Positions 1 to 8,235 of a stretch of 56,741 nt of DNA are shown one piece after another. The translations under genes and the position numbers were made by a program. The stretch is from Nocardia lijiangensis NBRC 108240. GTDB taxonomy: Bacteria > Actinomycetota > Actinomycetes > Mycobacteriales > Mycobacteriaceae. The notes under the pieces were generated by a model. It saw nothing but the letters and a program-made list of their open reading frames with translations, searched no databases and had not been told where the DNA came from. Numbering within the stretch: position 1 is the first letter of the stretch; each line of letters begins with the position of its first letter. Location: positions 1 to 56,741 of the forward strand of contig NZ_BDBP01000071.1 of the NCBI RefSeq assembly GCF_001613045.1, written 5' to 3'.

Positions 1-1
1 G

Positions 2-874
2 GCCGAGCCGCCGTATGAGCCCGAGCCGCCGCGGGCCGCACCGCCACCCATGCGGCGGCCGCCGCGACGGATGGGCGAGTGGGCCGAATGGCTCGATCCG
101 CCTGCCCGCGCCGAGGAACCCCTGGAGTCGGCGACCGTCGAGATTCAGGTCCCGGTCGACGAAGAGCCCGAACCGGAGCGCGACGACAGCGGGCCGTTCG
201 TCCCCGCGATCGTCGACCGCACCGGCGGCAATCCCGGTCCCGCGCTGCGCCGTCCGCGCCCGCGCCAGCAGGAGCAGCGGGCCGAGGGTGGCAACAAGGT
301 CCTCGCGGTGCTGATCGCGCTCGGCGTGCTCGTCGCGGTGGGCTCGATTCTCTGGGCGGTGTTGCCCAGCTCGGGAACTCGCCCCGCGCCGACGCCGACC
401 AGCGCGGTGGCGGCTGCGGACGACGCCCCGGCCACGGTGACGCCGACACCGACGCCGACGGGACCCGAATCCCCTGCGGCCGTCGCGACTCCCGGATGCG
501 TCCAGCGCCGCACCGGTGATGTCGTCTCCGGCACCGACGTCGGCGGCACCACCGACGGGCCGTCGGCGATCCTGGCCTTCGAACGCGCCTACTACGTGCA
601 ACGCTCGGGTCCGGCGGCCCGCGCCCTGGTCACCCAGGACTCGGCGGTCCCGCCCGCCGAGCAGATCCAGCGCGGCATCGACCAGGTGCCGGTCGGCACC
701 CGCTACTGCGTCCAGATCACCCGCACCGCCGCTGGGGCGGGGGATGGGCAGTCGCACTGGGAAGTCCGGCTCACCCAGCAATATCCGGGTCAGCAGCCCA
801 AGACCTTCACCCAGATCATCACCACCAAGACCGTCACCGGCCGCACCCTGATCACCGGCATCTCGATGGCCTGA
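2..874 (+). CDS. Partial uncharacterised membrane protein with extracytoplasmic C-terminal domain
   Basis: The frame is open from the window edge, so the gene probably starts outside; the first ATG inside is at 50. The visible N-terminal part is rich in Pro, Glu and Arg and should be cytoplasmic. One transmembrane helix follows (about residues 84-105 counted from the ATG at 50), then a Pro/Thr/Ala-rich linker and a compact C-terminal domain with two cysteines (in GCVQR and YCVQI) that could form a disulfide outside the membrane. This architecture is common in conserved proteins of Nocardia and mycobacteria without known function. I do not recognise a catalytic domain. It reads towards the convergent phosphotransferase gene and ends 7 bases from it. 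Confidence 0.7.
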   Translation, partial: AEPPYEPEPPRAAPPPMRRPPRRMGEWAEWLDPPARAEEPLESATVEIQVPVDEEPEPERDDSGPFVPAIVDRTGGNPGPALRRPRPRQQEQRAEGGNKVLAVLIALGVLVAVGSILWAVLPSSGTRPAPTPTSAVAAADDAPATVTPTPTPTGPESPAAVATPGCVQRRTGDVVSGTDVGGTTDGPSAILAFERAYYVQRSGPAARALVTQDSAVPPAEQIQRGIDQVPVGTRYCVQITRTAAGAGDGQSHWEVRLTQQYPGQQPKTFTQIITTKTVTGRTLITGISMA

Positions 875-881
875 CTCCGCG

Positions 882-1691
882 TCAGCCCCAGGTGAGCGGA
901 TCGAGGTGCAGATAGAAGCGCTGCCGTTCGGCGTCGAGGTCGATGCCGTAGCGCTCGGCGAAGCGCCGGTCGGCGTCCAGCGCGCTCCGCTCGTCCGGCC
1001 AGGTCTCCCGCGAATTGGCCAGCAGCAGAGCGATATCGACGTAGCGGTCGGCCACCCCGAGCCTGCCCAGATCCAGGAACCCGGCGAACGACCGGGTGTC
1101 CAGGTCGAGAACGATGTTCGGCAGGCACAGATCCCCGTGGCACACCACGGATTCCGCGGATTCCCGCGCGATCCACCGGTCCACCTGAGCGGCCAGCCGA
1201 GCCAGCAGCACCGGCGGCGGCGTGTCGCGCTGATCCTCCGGAAGGAACTCCGGATCGACGGCGCCGCGGGCGACCACGTCCTGCGCCTTCGCGAACATCG
1301 TGCCGAGGCCGCGCTCGAACGGGCAAGTGTCCGTGGGCAGTTCGTGCAGATCGCGGACGGCGTCGGTCATCGATTCCCACGCGGCAGCCAGCGTCTCGGC
1401 GGGCACGCGGTCGGCGGGAACGCCGGGCACGGCGCTCGTCACCAGGCAGGCGGCATCGGCGCTCTCACGCCATTCGAGCGGCCGTGGCCCGGAAATCCCG
1501 TGGGCGCCCAGCCATTCGGCACGGTCGCGCTCCTGAGCCAGCTCCGCCGCCGAGGTCGCCGCGACGCATTTCGCGTACCGCGAGCCGTCGGTGGCGCGAA
1601 ACACGGCGGCCCCTGACTCCCCGCCATCGACCGGTTCCCACTCGCAATCGGCAGGGAGGACCGGTCGGAATCGGGTCGGCGCATCGGACAC
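882..1691 (-). CDS. APH(3'')-like aminoglycoside phosphotransferase
   Basis: About 269 residues if translation starts at the GTG at 1691; a GTG at 1697 is also possible. The sequence follows the APH(3'')/StrA family: N-terminal GGESG loop, conserved CPFERGLGTMF segment, catalytic HGDLCLPN (His185-Gly-Asp187), a DLGRLG metal-binding motif (Asp207), and an end FYLHLDPLTWG almost identical to StrA as I remember it. The family transfers phosphate from ATP to the 3''-hydroxyl of streptomycin. The gene begins about 10 bases after the aztA stop codon on the same strand and is probably co-transcribed with it from the zinc-regulated promoter. Substrate is inferred from family only; it could act on another aminocyclitol. 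The frame is open up to 1901, but that extension overlaps aztA and is unlikely to be translated. Confidence 0.85.
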   Translation of the reverse strand: MSDAPTRFRPVLPADCEWEPVDGGESGAAVFRATDGSRYAKCVAATSAAELAQERDRAEWLGAHGISGPRPLEWRESADAACLVTSAVPGVPADRVPAETLAAAWESMTDAVRDLHELPTDTCPFERGLGTMFAKAQDVVARGAVDPEFLPEDQRDTPPPVLLARLAAQVDRWIARESAESVVCHGDLCLPNIVLDLDTRSFAGFLDLGRLGVADRYVDIALLLANSRETWPDERSALDADRRFAERYGIDLDAERQRFYLHLDPLTWG

Positions 1692-1701
1692 GACCACGAC
1701 G

Positions 1702-2391
1702 CTAGCAGCGCGTTCGCGACATCGAACCGAGCTCCGCGGTCGATTCCGGATCGCCCTCGGCGCGCAGCCTGCCGTTCTCCAGCAGCAGACAGTGCCCGCC
1801 GCGCAGCGCCTCGTCGTGCTGGTGGGTGGCGTGCACGACGGTGACACCGCGGGCGACGACATCCGGGAGCAGGTCCGTGATCCGTTGCCGCGCTTCGGCA
1901 TCCAGTCCCGTGGTGGGCTCGTCGAGGAGCAGGAGGTCGGCTTCCTGGGCGAGGGCTTGGGCGAGCAGGGTCCGCTGACGCTGCCCGCCCGAGAGCGTGT
2001 CGAGCCTGCGGTCGGCCAGGTCGGCTATGTCCATGCGCGCCAAGCACTCCTCGATGACGCGGTGGTCCGCCCGCCGCAGTCGCCGCCATGGTCCGCGGTG
2101 CGCCCACCGTCCCATGGCGACGGTCTCCCGGACCGTGATCGGCAGCGTCGCGGGCACCGCGCTGTGCTGCACGACGAACGCGGTCCGCCGGATGCCGGGC
2201 CGTTCGATCGTCCCCGTCAGCGGCTTCAGCACGCCGGCCAGCGCCGCGAGCAGAGTCGACTTGCCGGAGCCGTTGTGGCCGAGCACCACCGTGATCCGGC
2301 CCGCCGGGATGGTCGCGGTGACGTCCGCCAGCGCGGTCCGCCCGCGGTAGCCCGCCGACAGTCCCACCAGGCGCAGGTTCGCTGGGTTCAC
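1702..2391 (-). CDS. aztA: Zinc ABC transporter ATP-binding protein AztA
   Basis: ATPase of an AztABC zinc importer, 229 residues. Walker A GHNGSGKST lies at 38-46, the ABC signature LSGGQ at 133-137, Walker B with DEPT at 157-160 and the H-loop histidine at 190. I chose the GTG at 2391 because GGGAG lies 7 bases upstream of it; an ATG at 2412 has no ribosome binding site and lies almost inside the Zur-type operator. The gene diverges from the permease gene aztB. An aminoglycoside phosphotransferase gene follows on the same strand with almost no gap. Membership in the Azt rather than the Znu system is inferred from the AztD-like protein in the same locus. Confidence 0.88.
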   Translation of the reverse strand: MNPANLRLVGLSAGYRGRTALADVTATIPAGRITVVLGHNGSGKSTLLAALAGVLKPLTGTIERPGIRRTAFVVQHSAVPATLPITVRETVAMGRWAHRGPWRRLRRADHRVIEECLARMDIADLADRRLDTLSGGQRQRTLLAQALAQEADLLLLDEPTTGLDAEARQRITDLLPDVVARGVTVVHATHQHDEALRGGHCLLLENGRLRAEGDPESTAELGSMSRTRC

Positions 2392-2417
2392 ACCGTGTCT
2401 CCCGTCACGCATATTGT

Positions 2418-2436
2418 AATGATAACCATTTTCATT
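2418..2436. promoter_or_regulatory. Putative Zur operator between aztA and aztB
   Basis: The sequence AATGATAACCATTTTCATT is an imperfect 19-base palindrome of the AATGA-N-AA type known from actinobacterial Zur boxes. It lies in the only gap between the divergent aztA and aztB genes, 15 bases before the aztB ATG, so one repressor dimer could control both transcription units. No zur gene is in the window. Confidence 0.75.
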
Positions 2437-2451
2437 CTATGGTGTCGCCTC

Positions 2452-4434
2452 ATGGAATGGTTGATCGCCCCGTTCGAGGTGTCGTTCGTGCAGCGGGCTC
2501 TCTGGGGCGGTCTGCTCGTGTCCTGTCTGTGCGCCATCGCCGGAACGTGGGTGGTGGTGCGCGGCATGGCCTTTCTCGCCGACGCGATGGCGCACGGCAT
2601 GCTGCCTGGCATCGCGATCGCCGCGCTGCTCGGCGGAAACCTGTTGGTGGGGGCCGCGTTCAGTGCGGGCGCGATGGCGCTCGGGGTGTCCGCGCTGACC
2701 AGGAATGCGCGGCTGTCGGCCGATATCGGGATCGGGCTGCTGTTCGTCGGCATGCTGTCGATCGGTGTCGTGATCGTTTCGCGCGCACAGTCGTTCGCCG
2801 TCGACCTCACCGGTTTCCTGTTCGGCGACGTGCTGGCGATCCAGGGCCGCGATCTGGTCTGTCTGGCTTTTGCGCTGCTGGCCGCGGCGGCCGTCGCGCT
2901 GCTCGGTCACCGTGCTTTCGTCGCGCTGGCCTTCGATCCGCGCACCGCGCACACGCTCGGGCTGCGTCCGAAGCTCGCGCAGGTGGCACTGGTCGCGCTG
3001 ATCACGCTGGCTATCGTCGCCTCGTTCCACATCGTCGGCACGCTGCTTGTGTTCGGCCTGCTCATCGCGCCGCCCGCCGCCGCGATGTACTGGGCGCACC
3101 GGATTCCGGTCATCATGGCGGTGGCGGCGCTGCTCGGGTCCGCGGCGACGGTGGCCGGGCTGCTGATCTCCTGGCATCTCGGCACCGCGGCGGGTGCCAC
3201 CATCGCGGCGTTCGCGGTGGCGCTGTTCTTCCTGTCCGCGGCAGCCTCCGCGTTGCGCGGCCGAATCCGGTTCTCCGGCACCGTGATCGGGCCACTGGCG
3301 GCGCTTGTGACCGTCTTTCCGCTCGCGGGCTGTGGCACCGAGCAGGCCTCCGGCGAATCCGAACCGGCGCCGCACGGCTACGTCGCGGGCGCGGAGGAGA
3401 CCGCCGAACCACAGCCGCGACTCGTCGTGGTGGACAAGGATTCCGGCGCGGTGCGCGTCGTGGACCTGATCTCCGAGGAGGTCACCGACCTCGCGACCGC
3501 CGCGGGAATCACCCGGTTGGCGAGCGACGGCCGCTACGCGTATCTCTCGACCCGGGACGGGATCCGGATCATCGACATGGGGACCTGGCTGGTGGACCAC
3601 GGCGACCACGTGCACTACTACAAGGCGCCCCTTCGTGACATCGGCACGTACCTGGGCGGACCGGCGCTGGCGGCGGCCGCGGACCCGTCGGTGGCCGCGC
3701 TCGTGCTCGACAGCGGCGAGAGCGTCCTGCTGGACCGCGCCGCACTGGACGCGGGCTCGGTGCCGGAGGGCGTCGTGCTGGCGGATGGGCCCGCCGTGCC
3801 GTCAGGCGAACACACGGTGGTGGCGCGCCGGTCGGACGGCCGGGTAGAGGTGCGCGGCCGTGACGGTGCTGTGGTCGCCTCGGTGGCGGAGACGTGCCCG
3901 GACCCGCGCGGCACGGCCGAGACCCGGATCGGCGTCGTCTTCGGCTGCGCCGACGGCGCTTTGGTGGTCGGCGTGCAGGAGGGCTCGGCCGTCGCGACCA
4001 AGATCGCCTACCCGCGGCCCGTTCCGGACGACGAGCGCGCCGTCGAATTCCACCACCGGCCCGGCAGCACCACGCTGGCCGCCAAGGCGGGGGAGCGCGG
4101 GGTGTGGCTGCTCGACATCCGCCGCGAGACATGGACTTTCGTGGACACCGGCCCGGTGCTCGCGACCACCACCGCGGGTGCGGGCGCGCCGCTGCTCGTG
4201 CTGAGCGCCGACGGCGTGCTGCACGCCTACGACGCCGCGACGGGTACCGAACTCACGCGCACACAGCTCGTCGAGCCCGGCTCCGCCGCGGGCATCGTGG
4301 TCGATTCGAGCCGCGCTTACGTCAACGATCCCGGCGGCCGACGAGTACTGGAGATCGACTATTCCGACCTGCGGATCGCCCGCACCTTCGCGCTGGATAT
4401 CGCTCCCGCGCTGATGGTGGAGGTGGGCGAATGA
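2452..4434 (+). CDS. aztB: AztB zinc permease fused to a C-terminal beta-propeller domain
   Basis: One uninterrupted 660-codon frame. Residues 1-270 are a ZnuB/AztB-type integral membrane permease with several hydrophobic helices and the conserved AMAHGMLPG and HIVGTLLVFGLL segments. Residues about 278-294 form another hydrophobic stretch ending in a lipobox-like LAGC (291-294). Residues about 310-660 form a repeat domain like AztD-type beta-propellers, which should lie outside the membrane. No stop codon separates the two halves. A GTG at 3282 could start the second half alone, but I see no ribosome binding site for it. The ATG at 2452 also lacks a ribosome binding site; the message may be leaderless or nearly so. 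The stop overlaps the aztC start (ATGA at 4431-4434). Upstream extension of the frame to 1591 is antisense to aztA and not coding. Confidence 0.82.
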   Translation: MEWLIAPFEVSFVQRALWGGLLVSCLCAIAGTWVVVRGMAFLADAMAHGMLPGIAIAALLGGNLLVGAAFSAGAMALGVSALTRNARLSADIGIGLLFVGMLSIGVVIVSRAQSFAVDLTGFLFGDVLAIQGRDLVCLAFALLAAAAVALLGHRAFVALAFDPRTAHTLGLRPKLAQVALVALITLAIVASFHIVGTLLVFGLLIAPPAAAMYWAHRIPVIMAVAALLGSAATVAGLLISWHLGTAAGATIAAFAVALFFLSAAASALRGRIRFSGTVIGPLAALVTVFPLAGCGTEQASGESEPAPHGYVAGAEETAEPQPRLVVVDKDSGAVRVVDLISEEVTDLATAAGITRLASDGRYAYLSTRDGIRIIDMGTWLVDHGDHVHYYKAPLRDIGTYLGGPALAAAADPSVAALVLDSGESVLLDRAALDAGSVPEGVVLADGPAVPSGEHTVVARRSDGRVEVRGRDGAVVASVAETCPDPRGTAETRIGVVFGCADGALVVGVQEGSAVATKIAYPRPVPDDERAVEFHHRPGSTTLAAKAGERGVWLLDIRRETWTFVDTGPVLATTTAGAGAPLLVLSADGVLHAYDAATGTELTRTQLVEPGSAAGIVVDSSRAYVNDPGGRRVLEIDYSDLRIARTFALDIAPALMVEVGE

Positions 4435-5341
4435 GGGTGGTGGCGCGCGTCGCTGTCCTCCTCGTCGCCGTGCTGATGCTCGCCGGATGCTTGTCCTCCG
4501 GTGCGCAGCGGCGCGAGATCATCGTGACCACGAACATTCTCGGCGATCTGACCAGGGTGATCGTCGGCGACGCGGCCGAGGTGACGGTGCTCATGCAGCC
4601 CGACACCGATCCGCACTTCTTCGCCATATCGGCAAGGCAGGCCGCGCAACTGGAGCGCGCGGGCCTCATCGTGCACAACGGGCTCGGACTGGAAGAGGGC
4701 GTGCAGCGCCACGTCGACGCGGCCGCGCACGCCGGCGTCGCGACGGTGGCGGTCGGCGACCGGGTCGACCCGCTGGTCTATCGCCCCGAGGTCGGCGCCG
4801 ACCGCCCCGACCCGCACTTCTGGACCGACCCGCGGCGGGTGCGCCGCGCGGTCGAGGTGATCCGCGACGAGGTCGTCGCGCACGTCGCCGGAATCGATGC
4901 CGCGGCCATCCGCGAGCGCGCCGAACGCTACCTCGGCGATCTCGATCGGCTCGACCGGTGGATGACCGAGCGATTCGCCGCCATCCCCGCCGAACGGCGC
5001 AAGCTCGTCACGAACCATCACGTCTTCGGTTATCTCGCACAACGTTACGGCTTCCAGGTGATCGGCGCGGTGATCCCCGGCGGCACCACGCTCGCCTCCC
5101 CTCCCCCGCGGATCTGGCCGGGCTCGCCGAAGCCGTTCGGGCAGCGGGCGTCGGCGCGATCTTCGCCGACTCCGCCCAGCCGGACCGCCTCGCGCGCGTA
5201 CTCGCCGAACAGGCCGGGGTCCACGTCCGGGTCGTTCCGCTGCACTCGGAATCGCTCACCGGACCGGGCGGCGGCGCCGAGACCTACCTGGCGATGATGC
5301 GCGCCAACACCGAGGCCATTGCGCGCGGACTGGCCCCGTGA
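4431..5341 (+). pseudogene. aztC: Zinc-binding lipoprotein AztC, one-base frameshift
   Basis: Periplasmic-type zinc-binding protein of the ZnuA/AztC family. It starts at the ATG overlapping the aztB stop and has a lipoprotein signal peptide with LAGC and acylated Cys20. Likely metal ligands are His in DPHFF, His in DPHFW and His in TNHHVFGY. The N-terminal frame is good up to GGTTLASP near 5100. The expected continuation PADLAGLAEAV is in the frame shifted by -1, which then runs to 5341 with normal family sequence (IFADSAQPDRLA). One base is missing in the C/T tract tcccctcccccg at about 5097-5108. This may be a sequencing error, since the rest is intact, or a recent inactivating mutation. 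With one base restored the product would be about 303 residues. Confidence 0.85.
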
Positions 5342-5373
5342 ACGCAGAGTTACAACGAAAAAGGGAGCACCAC

Positions 5374-6534
5374 ATGCACTTTCGGTCCCAGGCCCGCACT
5401 GCGCTCGCGCTGTCGGGTCTGCTCACCGCGGCCGTCGCGCTGGCCGGATGCGGCTCGGACGACGCCGAGTCCGCGGGCGAACAGATCGCCGAGCCGATCG
5501 CGGTCACCTACGACGGCGGCATCCACGTGCTCGACGGCGCAACGCTAGAGCTGCGGGGTAGCACCGCAGTCGACGGATTCAACCGGCTGAACCCGGCGGG
5601 CGACGAGCGGCATCTTCTCGTCTCCCACAAGGACGCTTTCCGCGTCTACGACGCCACCGCAGCCGAGTTCACCGACATCGAATTCCCGGGCGTCGAACCG
5701 GGACACGTCGTCCAGCACGCCGGGCGCACCGTGCTGTTCGCCGATGGCACCGGCGAGGTCACCTCGTTCGATCCGATGCTGCTGTCCGACGGAAAGCCCG
5801 CCACCGAGGTGTATCGGGCGGCCGCGCCGCACCACGGCGTCGCGATCGAGCTGGCGAACGGTTCGCTGGTCGTCACGCTCGGCACCGAGGAGAAGCGCAC
5901 CGGCATCGCCGTGCTGGACGAGCAGCGCAAGGAGATCGCCCGCAACGAGGACTGCCCCGGCGTACACGGCGAAGCCACCGCCAAGGGTGACACCGTGATC
6001 GTGGGCTGCCAGACCGGCGCGCTGGTCTACCGCGACGGCGTCATCACCAAGGTCGCCGCCCCGACCCCGTACGGCCGCATCGGCAACCAGGCGGGCAGCT
6101 CCGAATCGACCATCGTGCTCGGCGACTACAAGAAGGACAAAGACGCGGAACTGGAACGGCCGCAGCAGGTCTCGCTGATCGACACGGTCACCGGCACGCT
6201 GCGCCTCGTCGACATCGGCACCAGCTACACATTCCGTTCGCTGGGCCGCGGTCCGCAGGGCGAGGCGCTGGTGCTCGGCACCGACGGCCGCATCCACGTC
6301 ATCGACCCGGCGGCAGGCACGGTCACCCGGACCATCCCGGTCATCGACGCCTGGCAGGAGCCGTTGAAGTGGCAGCAGGCACGCCCGGCCCTGTTCGTCC
6401 GCGGCGCCATCGCCTACGTCTCGGACCCGGCCACCAAGAAGGTGCACCGCGTCGACCTGGCGACCGGGACGGTCGCCGCGTCCGTCACCCTGCCGGACAG
6501 CCCGAACGAGCTGAGCGGCGTTGTGACCCACTGA
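5374..6534 (+). CDS. aztD: Zinc metallochaperone AztD, beta-propeller lipoprotein
   Basis: 386 residues with a lipoprotein signal (LAGC, Cys26) followed by a repeat domain. Segments GDERHLLVSHKDAF, PHHGVAIEL and DCPGVHGE fit the AztD family of secreted beta-propeller proteins, which hold zinc through histidines and hand it to AztC. The ATG at 5374 has the ribosome binding site AAAGGGAG at the right distance; an in-frame GTG at 5338 lies inside the end of aztC and is less likely. It is the last gene of the plus-strand unit behind the Zur-type operator. The fused domain of AztB resembles this protein, so the locus encodes two related propellers. Confidence 0.85.
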   Translation: MHFRSQARTALALSGLLTAAVALAGCGSDDAESAGEQIAEPIAVTYDGGIHVLDGATLELRGSTAVDGFNRLNPAGDERHLLVSHKDAFRVYDATAAEFTDIEFPGVEPGHVVQHAGRTVLFADGTGEVTSFDPMLLSDGKPATEVYRAAAPHHGVAIELANGSLVVTLGTEEKRTGIAVLDEQRKEIARNEDCPGVHGEATAKGDTVIVGCQTGALVYRDGVITKVAAPTPYGRIGNQAGSSESTIVLGDYKKDKDAELERPQQVSLIDTVTGTLRLVDIGTSYTFRSLGRGPQGEALVLGTDGRIHVIDPAAGTVTRTIPVIDAWQEPLKWQQARPALFVRGAIAYVSDPATKKVHRVDLATGTVAASVTLPDSPNELSGVVTH

Positions 6535-6600
6535 TTGCGGATCCCGTGCCGCTGCCGCTGACCGCGTGGGTCGGCGGCAGCCTCGATCTCTGTTATAGCG

Positions 6601-7428
6601 TCACGACCACTCCGCCCGGTGATCGTCGACCCACTCCGCGAACGAGCGGGCGGGTCGCCCCAGGACCGTCGCCAGCTCCTCGGTGACGATCGGTTGGCGT
6701 TCGAGTTCGCGAGCGTAGCGGCTCATCAAGGCGCGCACGAATCCCGCGTCCAGGCCGTGCGCGACCATGGCCGATGCGGCTGCTTCGGCCGGAACCTCCT
6801 GATACCGCAGGGGTTTGCCGAGTACTGTGCCGATGATCGCGACGAGTTGCTCCATGCTGAGCGCCTCGGGACCGGTGATCGAGAGCCGCCGACCGTCGAG
6901 TGCGTCGTCCACCATGGCGCGCGCGATGACATCGGCGACGTCTTGTTCGTGGATGACGGCTTCCGCGAACGCCGCGTACGGACCGAACACCGTGTCGCCC
7001 AGTGTGATCGGACCTCGCCACATCGCCAGGGTGTTCGTCGCGAACGAGCTGGGCCGCACGCTCACCCACGGCAGTCCGCAGGCGACGACCGCATTCTCCA
7101 CTTCGGTGTTGCGATCGCCGTTGTACCGGGACGGCTGATGCGACGGATCGTCGTCGGCATTGATCGCCGACAGGACGACGACGCGTCGGACGCCGTGCTC
7201 GACCGCCCGGCGGAGCAGGTCGTCGATGTAGTTCTCGGTCGCTCGCGGGTGGACGAAAAGGGATTCGACATCGGCGAGGTCCAGTTCGTCGGGCGAGACC
7301 AGGTCGACGCCGTGGGGCAGTGCGGCGTCGGGCCGCCGGGAAACCGCCCGGACCGGAAGTCCTGCCGACATCAGGGCAGCCACCAACGGCTGGCCGATCA
7401 CACCCGTGGCGCCTGTTACGAGATACAT
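6601..7428 (-). CDS. NmrA/SDR-type NAD(P)H-binding oxidoreductase
   Basis: 275 residues of the atypical short-chain dehydrogenase family that includes NmrA and quinone oxidoreductase 2. The start has the Rossmann motif VTGATGVIGQPL (GxxGxxG). The YxxxK catalytic pair of classical SDRs is not evident, as is usual in this subfamily. The ATG at 7428 is preceded by AGAGGAA. The gene lies downstream of a MarR gene on the same strand. A sequence in front of it (7487-7506) matches part of the MarR gene's own operator, so this enzyme is probably a target of that regulator, perhaps induced by quinones or other electrophiles. The substrate is not known. Confidence 0.8.
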   Translation of the reverse strand: MYLVTGATGVIGQPLVAALMSAGLPVRAVSRRPDAALPHGVDLVSPDELDLADVESLFVHPRATENYIDDLLRRAVEHGVRRVVVLSAINADDDPSHQPSRYNGDRNTEVENAVVACGLPWVSVRPSSFATNTLAMWRGPITLGDTVFGPYAAFAEAVIHEQDVADVIARAMVDDALDGRRLSITGPEALSMEQLVAIIGTVLGKPLRYQEVPAEAAASAMVAHGLDAGFVRALMSRYARELERQPIVTEELATVLGRPARSFAEWVDDHRAEWS

Positions 7429-7486
7429 GAGGTTCCTCTCTACAACATAAGATATGTATCTCATATTATCTGGAGGCCGTAGGGTA

Positions 7487-7506
7487 GTTCATATGGTTTT
7501 CGTAAC
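7487..7506. promoter_or_regulatory. Second copy of the MarR operator motif before the NmrA-type gene
   Basis: GTTCATATGGTTTTCGTAAC matches 15 of 20 bases with 8027-8046 in the MarR promoter, with the core TATGGTTT identical. A separate short palindrome ATATG-N5-CATAT lies at 7452-7466, closer to the reductase start. Both suit repressor binding; the assignment is inference from shared sequence. Confidence 0.55.
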
Positions 7507-7532
7507 AGTTTTGGACTGGCCCTGAGGTGCGC

Positions 7533-8012
7533 TCAGCCTGCGAGTTCGTCGGCGGCGTCGCGGCCCGCCTCCGCGGCGTGGCGCAGGAATCCGGCGATCA
7601 GCTCCAGTTCGGCGGCCGTGTAGCTCTCACAGAGCGCGTCCATTCGGCCGGACATACCCGCGAACAGGTCGTACAACTCCTGATTGCGATCGCCGAGCGC
7701 GCGGACGGTCACCGCGCGCCGGTCGGCGGCCTCGGGGTCGCGCTCCCTGGCGACCCATCCGCCCCGCTCGAGCCGGTCCAGAATGCCCGTCAGCGTCGCC
7801 GGGTGCAGATTCGCCATGCGGGCCAGCGCCGTGGGCGTCAAGGGCCCGTGCAGGTCGATCAGATCCAGGCAGGTCCAGTCGGCATCCTTGAGTTCCACCT
7901 TGCCGCCGAAGCGCCGGTTCAGCAGGGCTAGCTGCGTATTCAGTTCGCGCAGCCCGCGTTTGACCGTCTGCGTCTCGCGGCGGTGCCGGCGTTTCGCGGC
8001 GTCCCTGCTCAT
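7533..8012 (-). CDS. MarR-family transcriptional regulator
   Basis: 159 residues. The core is a winged helix: PLTPTALARMANLHPATLTGILDRLERGGWVARERDPEAADRR contains the helix-turn-helix and the wing with the typical D-x-R-R. The first 20 residues are strongly basic. The ATG at 8012 has GGAGAGGG upstream; an in-frame ATG at 8048 lies within the operator and was rejected. A near-perfect palindrome at 8026-8055 directly before the start suggests autoregulation, and the motif recurs before the NmrA-type gene downstream. Confidence 0.85.
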   Translation of the reverse strand: MSRDAAKRRHRRETQTVKRGLRELNTQLALLNRRFGGKVELKDADWTCLDLIDLHGPLTPTALARMANLHPATLTGILDRLERGGWVARERDPEAADRRAVTVRALGDRNQELYDLFAGMSGRMDALCESYTAAELELIAGFLRHAAEAGRDAADELAG

Positions 8013-8025
8013 CGCATCGCCCTCT

Positions 8026-8055
8026 CCTTCGTATGGTTTCCATATCATACGAAGG
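8026..8055. promoter_or_regulatory. MarR operator, perfect 10-base inverted repeat
   Basis: CCTTCGTATG at 8026-8035 and CATACGAAGG at 8046-8055 are exact reverse complements separated by 10 bases. A shorter palindrome TATGG-TTT-CCATA lies inside. The position just before the marR start is that of an autoregulatory operator. Confidence 0.75.
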
Positions 8056-8067
8056 ATTCTCCGAGTT

Positions 8068-8235
8068 CTATTCGCGCGCCATCAGCGACGCCAAGGGGAC
8101 TTCACTGGACGACCGGCGCGCCACGAACAGCGCGAATCCGATGGCGGCCAGGGTCAGTGGCAGGCTGGCGCTCAGCAGCGGGGTCGGCAACTCGATCGGC
8201 GGCAGCAGTCCGACGACAACCGCAAGCCGACACAA
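8068..8235 (-). other. Possible small membrane-protein ORF or gene remnant
   Basis: The 8056-8461 interval has no clear gene. On the minus strand a frame ending at TAG (8068-8070) encodes about 55 residues, if started at a TTG at 8235, with hydrophobic segments (AVVVGLLPP and LPLTLAAIGFALFVA) followed by a charged tail. It could be a small two-helix membrane protein or the end of a decayed transporter. There is no good ribosome binding site for this start. A GTG at about 8285 in the adjacent frame could be the original start if a frameshift separates them. Nothing else in the interval is supported. Confidence 0.3.

Noticed and set aside
1591..2451. Long upstream extension of the aztB frame
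   Set aside because: It is antisense to aztA and aph, has the composition of a reverse-strand shadow, and aztB family similarity begins at the ATG at 2452.
5095..5110. Programmed -1 frameshift in aztC
   Set aside because: No slippery heptamer in the right phase and no clear downstream structure; a simple missing base in a C/T run explains it.
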